Assembly (NCBI GenBank): GCA_015478945.1
Contig: JABUQX010088814.1
Coordinates: 1 to 40,355 of the forward strand
Source of the DNA: Trachelipus rathkii
Taxonomy: Eukaryota; Arthropoda; Malacostraca; Isopoda; Trachelipodidae
Direction: 5' to 3'
Length of the DNA: 40,355 bases
Of the stretch, positions 10,871-23,059 are shown piece after piece; position 1 is the first letter of the stretch, and every line of letters starts with the position of its first letter. The notes beneath the pieces were generated by a model. That model did no database searches, was not told the DNA's origin, and was given only the letters and a program-made list of their open reading frames with translations. The position numbers were made by a program, and so were the translations under genes.

Positions 10871-13440
10871 TGGGATTTACACATTTAATAGTTCTTATTG
10901 GGTTTAACGAAACACATTACTAAACTATATACTTTTTTAATTAGACTAGTAGATATATACAATTATATACTAAATTTTAAAGGTTCTTAAAACTTCTTAA
11001 TACAAATAATTGGTGAGGAACATTTAGATTTTTTATAAATTAATTTATAATTACTATTTATTGTTTATAAATTTAAATCAATTTCAAATAATATTTTTAA
11101 ACTTTAAGTGAAATTTTTAAAAATACATATTTAAATATTACCTAATGCTAAAATGTAATGAGAAGGAACCACACCCTAACACCAGCACCGATGCATTACT
11201 CTACTTTACATAAACTCCGTCTTATGCTAGGAAAAGTAAAAGCAGAAGTCTTCTCTGTATAAATATATCATTATCTAATATAACATTCATTGTTCTAAAA
11301 ATTTCAAGGTTTTTTAAATACTTGTATAATTATATTTAATAATAGATATAATTATATTATTAAAAATGAAAATTTATGTTTATTATATTTATAATAGTGT
11401 GTAATGTATGTACATTGACAACAACACAGAAAAAACGCGACCACCTCTTACAGATACGAAACGACTTCCGTAATGTTTTGAAATAATTATTCCGGCTTAA
11501 ACAGCAAAAGGTAATCAGTATACAAGAAATGTAGTATGTTAAATATTTAAACTGACGTCTTTCTGATGGTTAAATAAACTATTTAGGATAAGCCTTTTTG
11601 TATTTTGTACCGGGCTGATTTAAGCCTAGTACCAGGTCAAAAGGTAATGGTATTAAAATGGAGATAATGTTTATAAATAATCACGAAACATGCTGATCAG
11701 ACCTGAGCGGTGAGAAAATCTCTTCTGGGGCGGATAATCTTACTCTAATACGCGGCAGTTATGGTGATAGAATTTTTATCGCGTTGGTTTAAGTATTAAA
11801 CATTTCTTTTATAGCCTGACTGGGTTCGTTTTTGACTATTGTATAGTAAGTTCATGAACTTTGAATTTTAATCACCTTACATTAAAAATTTTAGGAAAGA
11901 AATAAAATGCTAAGATTGTTAGCATAATTAGTAAAACAATCATTCTGATAATTATTAATATATACAGAAATATTAATGAGACTACAAAAATCATTTACTA
12001 CAAAACAAGGCAAGAAAGTATGCGGTCAAAATGCTAGATCTAGAGGGAATTACATTGACTGATAGTTTAAGCTACAAGACTAACGAAACTAGAGATTTGT
12101 GAAATTAGTAATAGAATAGCAAAATTAAAAAGGTGAGTTTATAATAACCTGTATTATATAAAGATGTTAATTAAAAACATGTACGTAAATAGATAATTTA
12201 AAGTAAGTTATTTCCCATTAAATTAATGATATTACATGTTGTTAGCTTTGGCGGAGAGTCTCGTACAATAGAACTATACAATGGAATAACGAAGCCAGGA
12301 GATATGAAAAACATTTTTCATACCTAAAAAAAAAAGCGGAAATATTCGCAATCACATGCGTCAAGGAGATAAGATATCGTCCATTCAAAAAGGAAGCATT
12401 CCTTCTACCGCTTAAAGATTAACCTGGGTCCAGTTCATTGAAAGAATATAAATTAATCATTGATACCGCATAAGCAAATTACAACAATGCGTGACCTTTC
12501 AAATTATACACTTTCAAAACTAAAGTAGGCCTAAGTATTAAGTATTTCTAAGAAGTTGTTGAATATATATAAAAAAAATGACTGTCTATACGAACTTGAC
12601 CTAGGAAGTAAGGCGATAATATTAAACCAATACAGAAGGAGTTCTGTAAGGTAAGCGAGGCGCGGTGTTTTCTGTGGATGTCATGTAAGATACAATAAAT
12701 AAAATAATATAATATTATAAATCAAAGAATCCAATTATTAAAAAATTATATTTATTAACATGAATGATATAAATGTAAGTGAATAATTAGTAATAAACTA
12801 CTAGATTTACAGAAAAGAATATTTGCTTTATACTTATATGGCTAAGATAGTATAAGCAGTAGGTCAATGAGATACAAATCGGGAATGCTTGGTGATAGAG
12901 GGTCTAGGCGTCTTGCTTACTGATGTACTGGTTTATTACTTTAGGGGTAGGGATAGAATATATATGTTTTTAATAAATTCATAAAATTTAGTAAAAATTA
13001 TTTTAAAAACTTGATATAGGAGAAGATTATAATAACAAAAAGTTTAACTTTAATAATAAGTAATAAAATTCATTGTTCAAAAATAATGATTTAGTATAGA
13101 AGTTTAGTTTAACTATTGAAATATTTTAGTTCGACACCATGTACGTGTTTAATTAAAACTAAAATGTTTAACTATAAATTATATGTATTTTATGTACTTA
13201 TAAGAGCAAAGAGGAAGTAAACGAAATAGAGAGAATTATAGACGTTAAAAGTGGTTTATAAGCTCGAGTTGTGTGAGGTTATTTAAGGTTAATGTCGAGT
13301 GGTGTGTGTTTGTGTGGTGTCTTTTGACTCTGAGAAGATGCCCAGAGGAGTTATCAGTGCTACTTGATTTGCCTTTAATTGGCTAGGTTTCTGGCAAGAT
13401 AGAAATTCTAGATATAGGCTAAATAAACGCAGAATTTAAA
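10870..13440. other. AT-rich DNA without recognised features
   Basis: About 2.5 kb of AT-rich but not simple-repeat DNA. No open frame of useful length occurs on either strand, and I recognise no transposon motif, RNA gene or repeat pair. Unique intergenic or deeply decayed sequence. Confidence 0.6.
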
Positions 13441-13960
13441 GACACGAATTTTCTTAATTTAAAGAAATTAATTTTAAAGGTCGAAAAAGCAAACAAGGAC
13501 ACCCACACATAATCAAACAAGGGTCATAAAAATAAATATGAGCGAAATATGAAAATTAACATAAAATAATAATAATATAAATAAAGAAACTGATCAAAAT
13601 AAAAGAATAAAATTGATAATAAGTGAAAATATAATAAACACTAAATAAAAATAATTAACTTAATAAAATAATAAAAATATGATAATATAATAAATAGTAA
13701 AAATTATAACTAAGAGAAAATAAAAAATGATAAAAATATAGCAGATTTAACGAAAATATAATAAAAATAATATCATGTGAAAATAAAAGATAATAGTAAA
13801 ATAAAGAATAAAATACTATACTAAAAGAAATAAAGAAAAACACATAATAAATATAATAATAGGAAAGAATAAAGAAAATAAGTTAGAGATGAATATGAAG
13901 AGGAAGTAAGAACGCATAGTAAAACTAGTAAATGAAGTAGAATTCATATTAATGCATAAA
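13440..13960. repeat. A-rich degenerate (AAT)n/(AAAT)n tract
   Basis: The plus strand is strongly A-rich, with AATAA- and AAAATA-like units and very few C. The minus frame here (13655-13843) is all Phe, Tyr, Leu and Ile and is a composition artefact. Confidence 0.8.
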
Positions 13961-14250
13961 ATACGAGAAGGGCAATTGTGTCTAGGTCACACTTCGGCGT
14001 TACTGACTTAAGTGATTGATCACTGATCTGTTAATTGGTACTAATTAGCTATACTGACTTCTTTCTCAATAGAAAAAATAGTTCGCACATTAAGTTTTGT
14101 ATGTAAAATATTGCTTTATCTGGCCATCCTAATGTGTGTCATGTTAGATCCCTGATTTTAACACATCCAATTGAATATGAAACACTATGGTTAATAATAA
14201 AAAGGAGACCCCCGCCAACGCGCAAGAACATAATGTGAGGTTAAATATTC
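13960..14250. other. Unassigned sequence
   Basis: Short mixed-composition stretch between the A-rich tract and a TA tract. Nothing recognised. Confidence 0.5.
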
Positions 14251-14480
14251 TGCTAGTATATTATTATATATAAAATTATATATTATATTAATACTAAGTA
14301 ATATATATATATATATATATATATTAAGTGTAGAATAGGATAATAAGTATTATATATATATACAATATATTATAATATATGGTATATAATGTATACAGTA
14401 TATATATATATATTTATTTATGATTAATATATATACATAATTCATATATAATGATATAGTATCTATATGGTGAATATATA
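14250..14480. repeat. TA-rich tract
   Basis: Includes a (TA)n run near 14305-14325. No gene. Confidence 0.88.
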
Positions 14481-15050
14481 CCTTGATACTATATTGCACC
14501 GAGAGACACACAGAGAATCGAGATGGTCACCGGATCCAGGGTGTTCCCTTTTATTTAAGCGATCTGGGGTGTGCGCAAGCAAGCTACCAAAATATAATGA
14601 CAATAAAATTCCTCTCACCCATTGCACTTAGAACTCAGATGATTAAGTCCCGAATCACAGGAGGTGAAGTCGAGGCATATCAAAGAGGGATACATTAAAT
14701 ATTACGGAAAAGGGTAAAACATAACATACATCGCCATCAGGGCAAACAGTGTTACACGAAAAGGGAAGTGATTATGGCCCAATACGGAAGGCACGACCAA
14801 CACTACATGAACTCCCGTCTAAGTCGAAACAGCACTAGAAATTTATCGACTTAGCCAATCCCACAAACGACGGACCACAACAAAATACGACAAAATGTTA
14901 GATACACATGCTTCACCACCGCACAAACTGATATCCGCCCCTTCGGTCCAGTTTCTACCAGGAATGAACGCGACATCCACGCGGCATTAGTACCCATGAC
15001 GCCGCCGCACCCGCGGCTACAATTGTTGGTAGGGGTGCAAACAAAAAGCT
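14480..15050. other. Unassigned sequence
   Basis: Moderate GC, mixed composition. A plus frame of 71 codons (14483-14698) has no recognised motif. Its more even residue mix makes it the least artefact-like frame nearby, but there is no support for a gene. Confidence 0.45.
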
Positions 15051-15620
15051 GGTAGGAATAGTTGAGAAGGGGAGATATCGAGTGTTCGTGGTGTGTATTT
15101 TGTCCGTGCTAGTGTGTATTGTGTGTGAGTGTAAAGCGGTAAGTGTATATGTCTATAAGTCTAGTGTAGTAGTTGTTCGTATAGGGTGAGGGTGTTAAAG
15201 GTAGTTAGCAAGTTTACTGTGATGAATAGTGTAAAATGTCAAGTGTTAGTGAGTAGGAGTGGTAATTGATATATGTGGTCTATTCGGTCGTGAGTGTACA
15301 CGTGATATTATATGTGGTCGGAGTGTTAGTGTACTATGGTGAAACGTGTGTGGTACTTCAGGTGTCTAGGGGGAATGTAGAGGGATGTACATTACGGGGG
15401 CGGTGCAAGAGTGGGACATGGAGAAGTTGCGAATACAGGTGAAGGTGATAAGTGTTGGGGAAAAGCATAGTCTTATAGTTGTATGTGTGTGATACCTTAT
15501 GTGTAGTGTAAGTTGCCGGTGAGGTAGAGGAGGATGGTGTGGGAGTGTGTAGTAAGAGTGTGTGTGTGGGTGTATAGAGCTCTGTGGAAGAAATTAATAG
15601 TGTGTCTGGAGCGTGTGTGG
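15050..15620. repeat. C-poor G/T-rich low-complexity tract
   Basis: The plus strand is dominated by G, T and A with irregular AGTGT, GTGTA and TAGTG-like units. It looks like a diverged simple-sequence array. Its composition is the complement of the tract at 9660-10450. Confidence 0.65.
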
Positions 15621-15759
15621 AGAATTAATTATCTTATACAGCACACACCAAACAAAGAGGCACATAGTGATACTTTACACTTATACACACACACTATGTA
15701 GTGAGGTGTGCTGTGTGCGCATGTAAGGCATGAGGGGTGGGGGATGATAAAGTGAATGG

Positions 15760-16140
15760 TACTATATATATTTATTATATAATATATATATAGGTGGATA
15801 GTATTACTTATATTAATAGTATATAATAAATTATATAACACTATTTATTGAAAAAGACCTATTGCTTTACTATATGAGAGAAATGTCAGTTATACTTGCA
15901 AAGTCCAAATACTATTTATGTAGATAAAGGTATCACAACCATAGTACAATTACGCCCACCGTTTACTTTGGAGCGTGACTCTAAAGTGGAAGTCTCTCTA
16001 CACTGGGTCGCATTATTATTCTCAATTATAATCATTAATAGATATACTACTATTATATATATATCATACATAATTAATAGTTTTAGTTATTATGTATATT
16101 TACCTTATATATATATATATAATATATTTATAAGGATAAT
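15760..16140. repeat. TA-rich tracts flanking a short unique block
   Basis: TA-rich runs at about 15760-15845 and 16035-16140 flank about 190 bp of ordinary sequence. No gene. Confidence 0.75.
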
Positions 16141-17000
16141 ATGAATATATGACGTTTAGATATTGATAGAACAGTTCGATAAGAGGTGTTATCATATATA
16201 GGATATGTAGGGTATATACGGTAAATTCGGTTTTATGAGAGATTTGTAAAGTAACCAGATTTTTGTAAAGTATGAAGGATATCGAGTGATATGTGTTTCG
16301 TTTTTGTTTGTGTGATGATAAGTGTCGGATTTGACTTTTAAGCATAAGGGTGGCCGGTTAACCAGCTATTTGCTGCATGTGAAGATAGAATAAAGTCCGA
16401 AATAGCTGTCTATCACGAGAGTAGTGGTCGTTAGCCCGGATTGTACAAATAAGGGGGAATATAAATAGGGTGTCAAAAGCCTAGCGCTCTAGGTTAGAGC
16501 GGTAGAGGGGGAAAGGGAGGGGCAGTGTATATTTATGAGGTAACACCATGTATGCGGGTGTAGCGTTGGAGAGAAGGCGTCAGTGTTGGGGGATTGTGGT
16601 GTGTGTGTTGCGCGATGGAGATAGAGGGATTGTCAGACATTGGAGGATAATTGGGATAGAGCTGGAGAGGAGGTTGATGCAGTGTGGTTATAGTAGCGTG
16701 ATGTGTAGAAAGTAAGAATAAGGGGTTTGAGGGAGGTAGGTGGAAGGATGGGAGAGGACAATATGGAAATAACGTTAGGGAGCACATTCCCATAGCAGGC
16801 AACGAAAGGAATAATCTACATCGCACCCTTAGAGGTAATGTTAGGATAAGTTACGACGCGAAGAAGCGGAAAGGGTAGAGACGCGGCAGGTACTTCATAG
16901 GGACAATAGAGTTCGAAATAATGACCTACTTAGGCAGGAGTCAACGTAGACTATTGGTAAAGGAATGGTCAATTTCGCACGGGTGACTCGAGGAATTACG
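16140..17000. other. Unassigned sequence with a purine-biased stretch
   Basis: Mixed DNA. About 16490-16800 has a G-rich, C-poor plus strand, which leaves an open minus frame (16826-16533) made largely of Pro, Leu, His and Thr. No domain recognised. It may contain the decayed 3' part of copy C, but I cannot show this. Confidence 0.45.
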
Positions 17001-18030
17001 ACGGGGCACTCTGGACAGCAGATTTTTTGCGGGCACTCATAAGAAGCTCGCCGAAAGCAGACTTCGAGACCTTGTTAGGATATTAAAAATGAGTAGTCCA
17101 ATGAAACATGTGGGATGACGGAATTCCAAAAAAGGTAATAAAGCCGATCTGTGTGATATAATATCGAATCTTAGGTGTTTAAAGTGTATTTGGGTGACTG
17201 TTAGACAAACACAGGAAGTCAGATATAGAGATGTATCCCCTCAGCGTATTAGTATGAAACTGAGACCACGAAGGAGTATAATTGCGGAATTTATAAGTTA
17301 GGTCGGAGTTTGAACAATTTTTTACACTTGGATAATATGATAAACATCGATTGAGCCTGACGTGGAATGACGATCCAGCTTCGTTCTGTTGCATACTTAT
17401 CATTTGTCAGTTTCGAATTTCGATTAGTAAGCAAAGTTTGATGATGTGTGTTGGTTTATGAGCGTAGGGGTAGTATTGGTTTTTTCATTGATGTTATATA
17501 CTTAGTAGTCAGCGTTTATGATATGTTCATATTTCTCATCCGGCAGAAAGATATTATAGTAGAATAGGGAGCGGTGTCACCAGTTGCGAAGGTCAACATA
17601 AGCGATATGAAGAAGGATGGATTCCTGATGATGCAGAAGTCTAGAAATTCTAAGGTTTAAACAGGAATCAGTGAAGAGCTATAAAAACGATAGTCGAAGG
17701 ATCCGAGGTGCCATCTTGCTTATTCTCATCATTATGATTAGTCTATCAGAACACGAGGAAGAAGCTGTCTGGGTCAGCCTCCACGTTCCATGGAGAATTC
17801 AGAATCTTATGGAGCTTAGAGTGTAATAGGTTGGGTATCTGATAGTGGTCGAGGGGTATGTGGGTAGAGAGGGCGAAAGAAAGATTGGTTTTCAGAGGAT
17901 CGTTTTCTAGATATAGGAGTGAATAGAGAAGAAAGAAAGGGGAAGGAGAGAGAAGAGGAAAGAGAAAGAAAAGAAAAGAGAAAGAGAAGAAGAAGAAGAA
18001 GAACGAATCGTGCATGAAAGTCAAATACCA
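17000..18030 (-). pseudogene. Jockey-like non-LTR retrotransposon, copy C (fragment, minus)
   Basis: This third fragment of the same family is independent of the inverted duplication. On the minus strand, near 17850-17750, it encodes LHKILNSPWNVEADPDS, which aligns with LHKILRSMNVRKASDPDG of copy B. The next bases (about 17700-17560) match copy B through the DPSDYR-like stretch, the RSTGD-like stretch (here ATGDTAPYST) and the following finger region. Further on (about 17350-17040) weak similarity to the thumb region is visible, including HWTTHF and a later SARKKS. Upstream is a GA-rich run (about 17935-18003). I see no SINE inside the reverse transcriptase. Nucleotide similarity to copies A and B is clearly lower than between those two. 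Many stops and frameshifts make it a dead fragment. The downstream limit is uncertain. Confidence 0.68.
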
Positions 18031-18880
18031 CGAAGTTGAAATATGTTCGAGAGAATATTAATCATAAGTTTTGGTTTATAATGGAGACTGCACAGCAATA
18101 TCTGAATTAGGTACACACAAACTATACTGGAGAAACTGTTAAGAGATGTAATGTGGTAAAAGAAGATTGGTGGGTAAAGTAGAGAGGTTAATAGTAGAGA
18201 TTCTTAGATGAAGGTAAAATGCCATGAGAATTACTCATCTCATAGTACCAAGCTTCGCCAATAAAATCTTTCGGAAAGCTATCACGAACGAGCCAGTGTT
18301 TTTCGCAAAATTTGTTTTCACAAGTCTCTTTTTGCCTATTTATTTCGAGTGAAGGCGCGAAAAATAAGAAAAAAAGAAAGAAAAAAAGAGTACTTGAAAA
18401 AGTTATCTAAATTCATTTAATACTTTAATACAGAATCGCATCATACACTCATTTTTAAAGCCGGGGAAAGGAAATTGACTTAAACGTTTTTTAATTATGA
18501 CGTAATGAGAAAGATTAGATTGAGCGGGCATAATTTGTTCGTCTATGTAATTGCAAGTGTATAGGGAAACAGTTGCTTGGTGTCAACGCTTATAAACTGG
18601 AACATGTGTTTGGTTTTTTTAGCAACCGAATTTTTTAATCTCTGCCTCTTTCGTGTCTTCCTCTTCTCCTCGGTGTTGTTCTCTCTTTCTCCCCGGGTGG
18701 GTGTGTGCAGTCGTCTCTCCGGGCGCCGTGTGCTCTTTTGCTCTCGCGTGTCGCGGTTATACCTCGGGTCTGCTTTTTTTTTGCGTCCGTTGCTGCCCTC
18801 GTGGTGGTCGCGGGTCCTTGCTTTCTCTCTCTTCTTCGTAGCTGTGTGCCTCTCTCTCGTCATATATACTATAGTTCATA
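18030..18880. other. Unassigned sequence with a GC-richer patch
   Basis: About 18030-18500 is AT-rich and purine-biased. About 18640-18850 is GC-richer and pyrimidine-biased, with frames open on both strands (18543-18863 minus, 18577-18894 plus). The encoded peptides are Arg/Lys-rich or Leu/Ser-rich composition artefacts. It stops abruptly at a TA tract. Confidence 0.5.
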
Positions 18881-19620
18881 GCTTATATAGGTAAGTTATT
18901 ATGTGAGAGTATATAGTATAGATGAATTATGTACAATATAGCTATAGGTGGGTTATATAGGTTGTATATATCAGTATAGTAGTATAGGTCACATTTGGGA
19001 TGAGAGTTATCTAGGTTTGTATTTAGAGGGCAGTCTTATATATTTTATGTTAGTATATATATATTCCGTTTATACTATCGTATATTATATTTATAAGTTA
19101 GTTATATATAGTATATATTCTATATTTTATGAGTATATTATATTTAATATATATACTTAGTTATATTATTATGATTACGTAGTGTAATAGACGCGTATAC
19201 TATATATATATATATTATATATATATATATAGTAGTATGGTTACTATAATTACATTATATACCTATATATATCGATATATGATAGATATATATATTCTAT
19301 TTATATATTAGGTAATACATTAAATCAGTATACTGACTTTGCGTGTTGTAGTTATTTGTATATGATTTATACCGTACTGTAGACAATGTATATAGTGCTA
19401 TATAATTATACCGTCTATTATAATAGTTTATATATATATGGTATATATATTAGATGGGGGTAGTCTGGGATAATATAGGTATATAACGTATAATTAATAC
19501 TTATAACCACATACATCTTGCGTATAGTAGTTTACAAAGTTTTATAATAGTATACTAGATATATTCGATATATTGATCATTTATTAGGTATATTACATTT
19601 ATATCATGATATAGTAGTTT
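18880..19620. repeat. Degenerate TA-rich tract
   Basis: About 740 bp of TA-rich DNA with interspersed G. Open frames here code for Tyr/Ile-rich peptides and are not genes. Confidence 0.88.
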
Positions 19621-20200
19621 ATGTAGAATGAGAGAGTGATGGATATTTATCAGGGGTTGTATGTTGAGAGAGACCGTAGGAAGAGAGAGAGCAGCGAAGA
19701 ATAGAGAGGTGAGAGTATTACGTTTATACACAGCGATTGACAGTTCCATTTCCATTTTGCATATCGGTTGTATTCTAGTCGCCTAGTTGGTCCGACCCTT
19801 TCTCTTTTGTTTCATATTTCTTTATTCATATCTCATCCTTCCAGAAAACATCTTAGACACCACCTTTTATTCATATTACATATACACATAACGTTTATAC
19901 GCGTTCCCTTACCCTTCTTCAGACAACGATCTTTACAGACATCCCTTTAACTCCATATATCTCCTATGTGTGGGTTGGAGAAACGAATTGCCCACAGACT
20001 GTATGGTTCCTGTCGTAGCCGTTGAAGGTCGTGACTACACGTCAGCCACTCTGCGCGTGTTAGTCCGAGGTTGCTTGCCCAACTAACCACTTATCTTCTT
20101 TGGCTATGGATTGCTTAATATGCATGCCTCTGAAGAAGGGTCGCGTGATCGCCGGTAAACCGGCCGTTCTATCTTTCGGGCGAATATGTATATGAATCGT
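19620..20200. other. Unassigned sequence
   Basis: Mixed composition, with a GC-richer stretch at about 19960-20190. No recognised motif, repeat or RNA gene. Confidence 0.45.
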
Positions 20201-22330
20201 ATTGGGTACATGGCAATGTCAGAGTGATGATTAGTATGTCTGTAGTGAAGAAAAGGAGGGGAGGTGCATGGTATGTAAGTTTTTTAGGTATGTAAGATCA
20301 GATTCTGGAATTGCTTGCTGGGAGGCGAACGATAGATGAATGGTTTATTAGTGAAAAGGAGTGCGTGTGGTGGTGAAATGTGTTGTGTGTGCTGGTGTGG
20401 AATTAGGAGATTGAGAGGGGAGGAAACCGGATGTTGCGATTCGATTTTGAGTAACTAAGAGTAGCTCAGAGCTCATGTAGATTTTATGGGAGTTGAAGTT
20501 GGAGAATTCGGTGTAATTTGGTGGTTAATATTTAAGGTTGAACAAGGTTCGAAGGGATGTGTGTTGTTTGTTGTAATCAATAGTGCGTCATCTGAGGGTA
20601 ATGTTGTAAAGAGGATAATCGATTTTTTTTCAGGATTATCAATGATGGGAGATGTTTTTGATTGGGAGATGTGAGTGGGGACTTACAGATTGATTGGTGT
20701 TCGGTGATCGTAAAGGTGTGTGATAGCGTTTATCAGAAAAAGGGCATTTGGATATTAACAAGTGGATTGTGGGTAGTCCGCGGTAGCAAATTGAAGAATG
20801 GTAGGATATGTGATTGGACTTCTGTGTAGCGAGAGAGGTAATGTTGTTGTAAAGTAATTACTTCGTTAAACACAAAGATTCACTCAGTATACTATAGTGT
20901 GTGATAGGGTTAGACGATTTGGTATACGAATGAATAAAGTTGATTGTTGTTGTTGTGTGAAGAAGTAGATGTTGAAGTATGTGTATTGATGTATTAAATC
21001 AGTGAGAGTGAGTGTTAGATAATGATAATTTATCGATACTGCTGGTATTTTTATGTAATATTAGAAGTATTTAAATGCAACAAAGATGATAGGATAGGAA
21101 GTGGGTAGAATTAACAGTGACAGTTAAGGAAACTAAGATAATAATAGGATAATTTTAATGGTCTTGGAAATATCAGTTGAATGTAAACAATTGAGAACTG
21201 AACAAATCTCTGTGAAGGCCTCAAAATGAAGAAGCAGTTGTTATGCGGTGCAATAAGGAAATGTATAGGGCTGTGCTTAAAGTAGGAAGTAAGAAAGTTG
21301 AATGAATCGGAATTAGAAGGGGTGATGCAAGGCGGTTTAAAGTAAAGACAAGAGCGTGGTTGATATGGTACTAAAAGCACCAGTGATTGATGTTTCAAAA
21401 GAGCAGATGTTTGGAATATAAAGAGTGGAAAAAGAAATACTAACAAGGTGCCATACGTTCGGAGAAAAAATTATGAGTTAAATGGATACAGAGTTTGGAA
21501 AGAGTAGGATGAATTGGGAGATCTACAAGCGGAAATAAGTGAAGGGTCTTCTTTGCTGGAACGGAAGCGCGAAAGATACAGAATGGAATAAATGGGTGTT
21601 AATTTGCTTAGGAATAAGATAGGTGAATAGGGATTTATGGCTGCTCTTGTTGGCAACTGATGAAGGCGGAAATTGTGAAGGGGAGTGTAGGAAGGGAACA
21701 CTTTTCGAAATCTGTATACACGAGCAGTAATGAGGAGGGTGATTGAATGTGTGTTGGGGTTGAATGGTGCCAAGAAGGAATAGCGTATCCTTGGGATGCG
21801 GTCATAGGTAGGAATGAGGTACATGGCGTAGAGCGAGATGGAGAGAATCGGTAAATCATGCAGGTTATCATTGATGAAGATTATCTTGGTGTTAAATGAT
21901 TCATAGAAAGGAGTGAGACTGATGATTTGTATTGGATTGTTCGACAGTCTGTTGTACAACAGTGTTTTAGTGTGAGGTGAGGTTCCGAAGCATGATTGGG
22001 GGGATTGTGTGAGTACTGACTATATTTAGTTACCCTTATTATAGGCAGGGAGTGTATAAGGTAGGAATGTAGATTTATGTTTATCAGGGAATTTTTTAGT
22101 TTTATCGATGACGGTTTGTGGGAAAGATAAATGCGGTTTTGTGTCTGTAAAGAGTGGTTCGGGAGTGACTGAAGGCCTGATTGGGTGAAGAACAAGGTGC
22201 TTCGTTTTAGTGTGATCCGCTGTGTTTACGATGTGACATGTTCGGGGTGATCGGATCATTTATATTGAAACAAATATGACTTGGCAAAATTGACGGGCAG
22301 ATGAGAATAAATTTCGTATTAAGTGTCTTA
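20200..22330. other. About 2.1 kb of C-depleted, strand-skewed DNA
   Basis: The plus strand is rich in G, T and A, with few C over the whole stretch. This keeps minus frames open by removing stop codons, giving a 162-codon frame (21959-21471) and overlapping ones. Their peptides are rich in Ser, Pro, Leu and Thr, frames overlap freely, and no domain is recognisable. It could be a diverged satellite or an old transposon read in the wrong frame. The best reading is unknown. Confidence 0.6.
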
Positions 22331-22519
22331 TATGGAGGTTTCAAACAGGGAGTATTGATCATGGATTAATAGTATTTAAAAAAGAGCGGCGGCTATATGG
22401 GCTGTGCTTTCCTTTTTTCGGCTTTTGTTCGATATTCATCTTCTACTTTTCTGTTTTTCCGTGTCAGTGGCGACGCACTCTTTTTAAACGACCTAGTCTT
22501 GTGGGAAGAAGGGTAGAAT

Positions 22520-22700
22520 GAATATTATATATATATATATTATATTATATTAGTTATATATATTATCATATATGTGTTATTTTAATAAATTGATTAATCC
22601 ATATTATATTATAGTTTGTATCCAATATTATATTAGATTTAATATTATATAAGGTATATTGAAATTTAAAGTTAATAGTATATATATTTAATAACGTCTT
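22520..22700. repeat. TA-rich tract at the inner edge of the right arm
   Basis: Imperfect (TA)n DNA lying directly against the inner boundary of the right arm. No equivalent tract lies against the left arm boundary at 4915. Confidence 0.85.
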
Positions 22701-22914
22701 GGTACTACTCGTACATACATTATAAGAGGCCGTAGATTGTAGCATATCATACCTTAAACTCTCTCCATCAATCTAGTTTACCTGTCTTGTTTGAAATCCA
22801 GTTTAGCCCAAGGGTTTCTTCTCATAACATATCCTTAATCTCTTTTAACACAGACTCTATTTGCTCCATGTCATCCTTTCTTTTTATCTAACTTTATGTG
22901 GTTATAGCCTGTGC

Positions 22915-23050
22915 ATTACTTATATATATTTATATATATATTATATACTTTTAAATATATTGTATTTATCTTATATTATTTATTATTACTATTTCTTAAT
23001 GTACTTTATATTATATATATATAGATATATTATCTTATTTTAATATAAGA
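22915..23050. repeat. TA-rich tract upstream of copy B
   Basis: This is the counterpart of 4565-4695 in the other arm, at the same place relative to the endonuclease remnant. Confidence 0.8.
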
Positions 23051-23059
23051 TACTAACAT

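Noticed and set aside
18543..18894. Paired open frames on opposite strands over the same bases
   Set aside because: Both follow from a pyrimidine-rich, GC-richer plus strand. Peptides are biased and without motifs.
21471..21959. 162-codon open frame on the minus strand, the longest in the window
   Set aside because: It lies in C-depleted DNA where minus-strand stop codons are rare by composition. Other frames overlap it, and the peptide has no recognisable domain.
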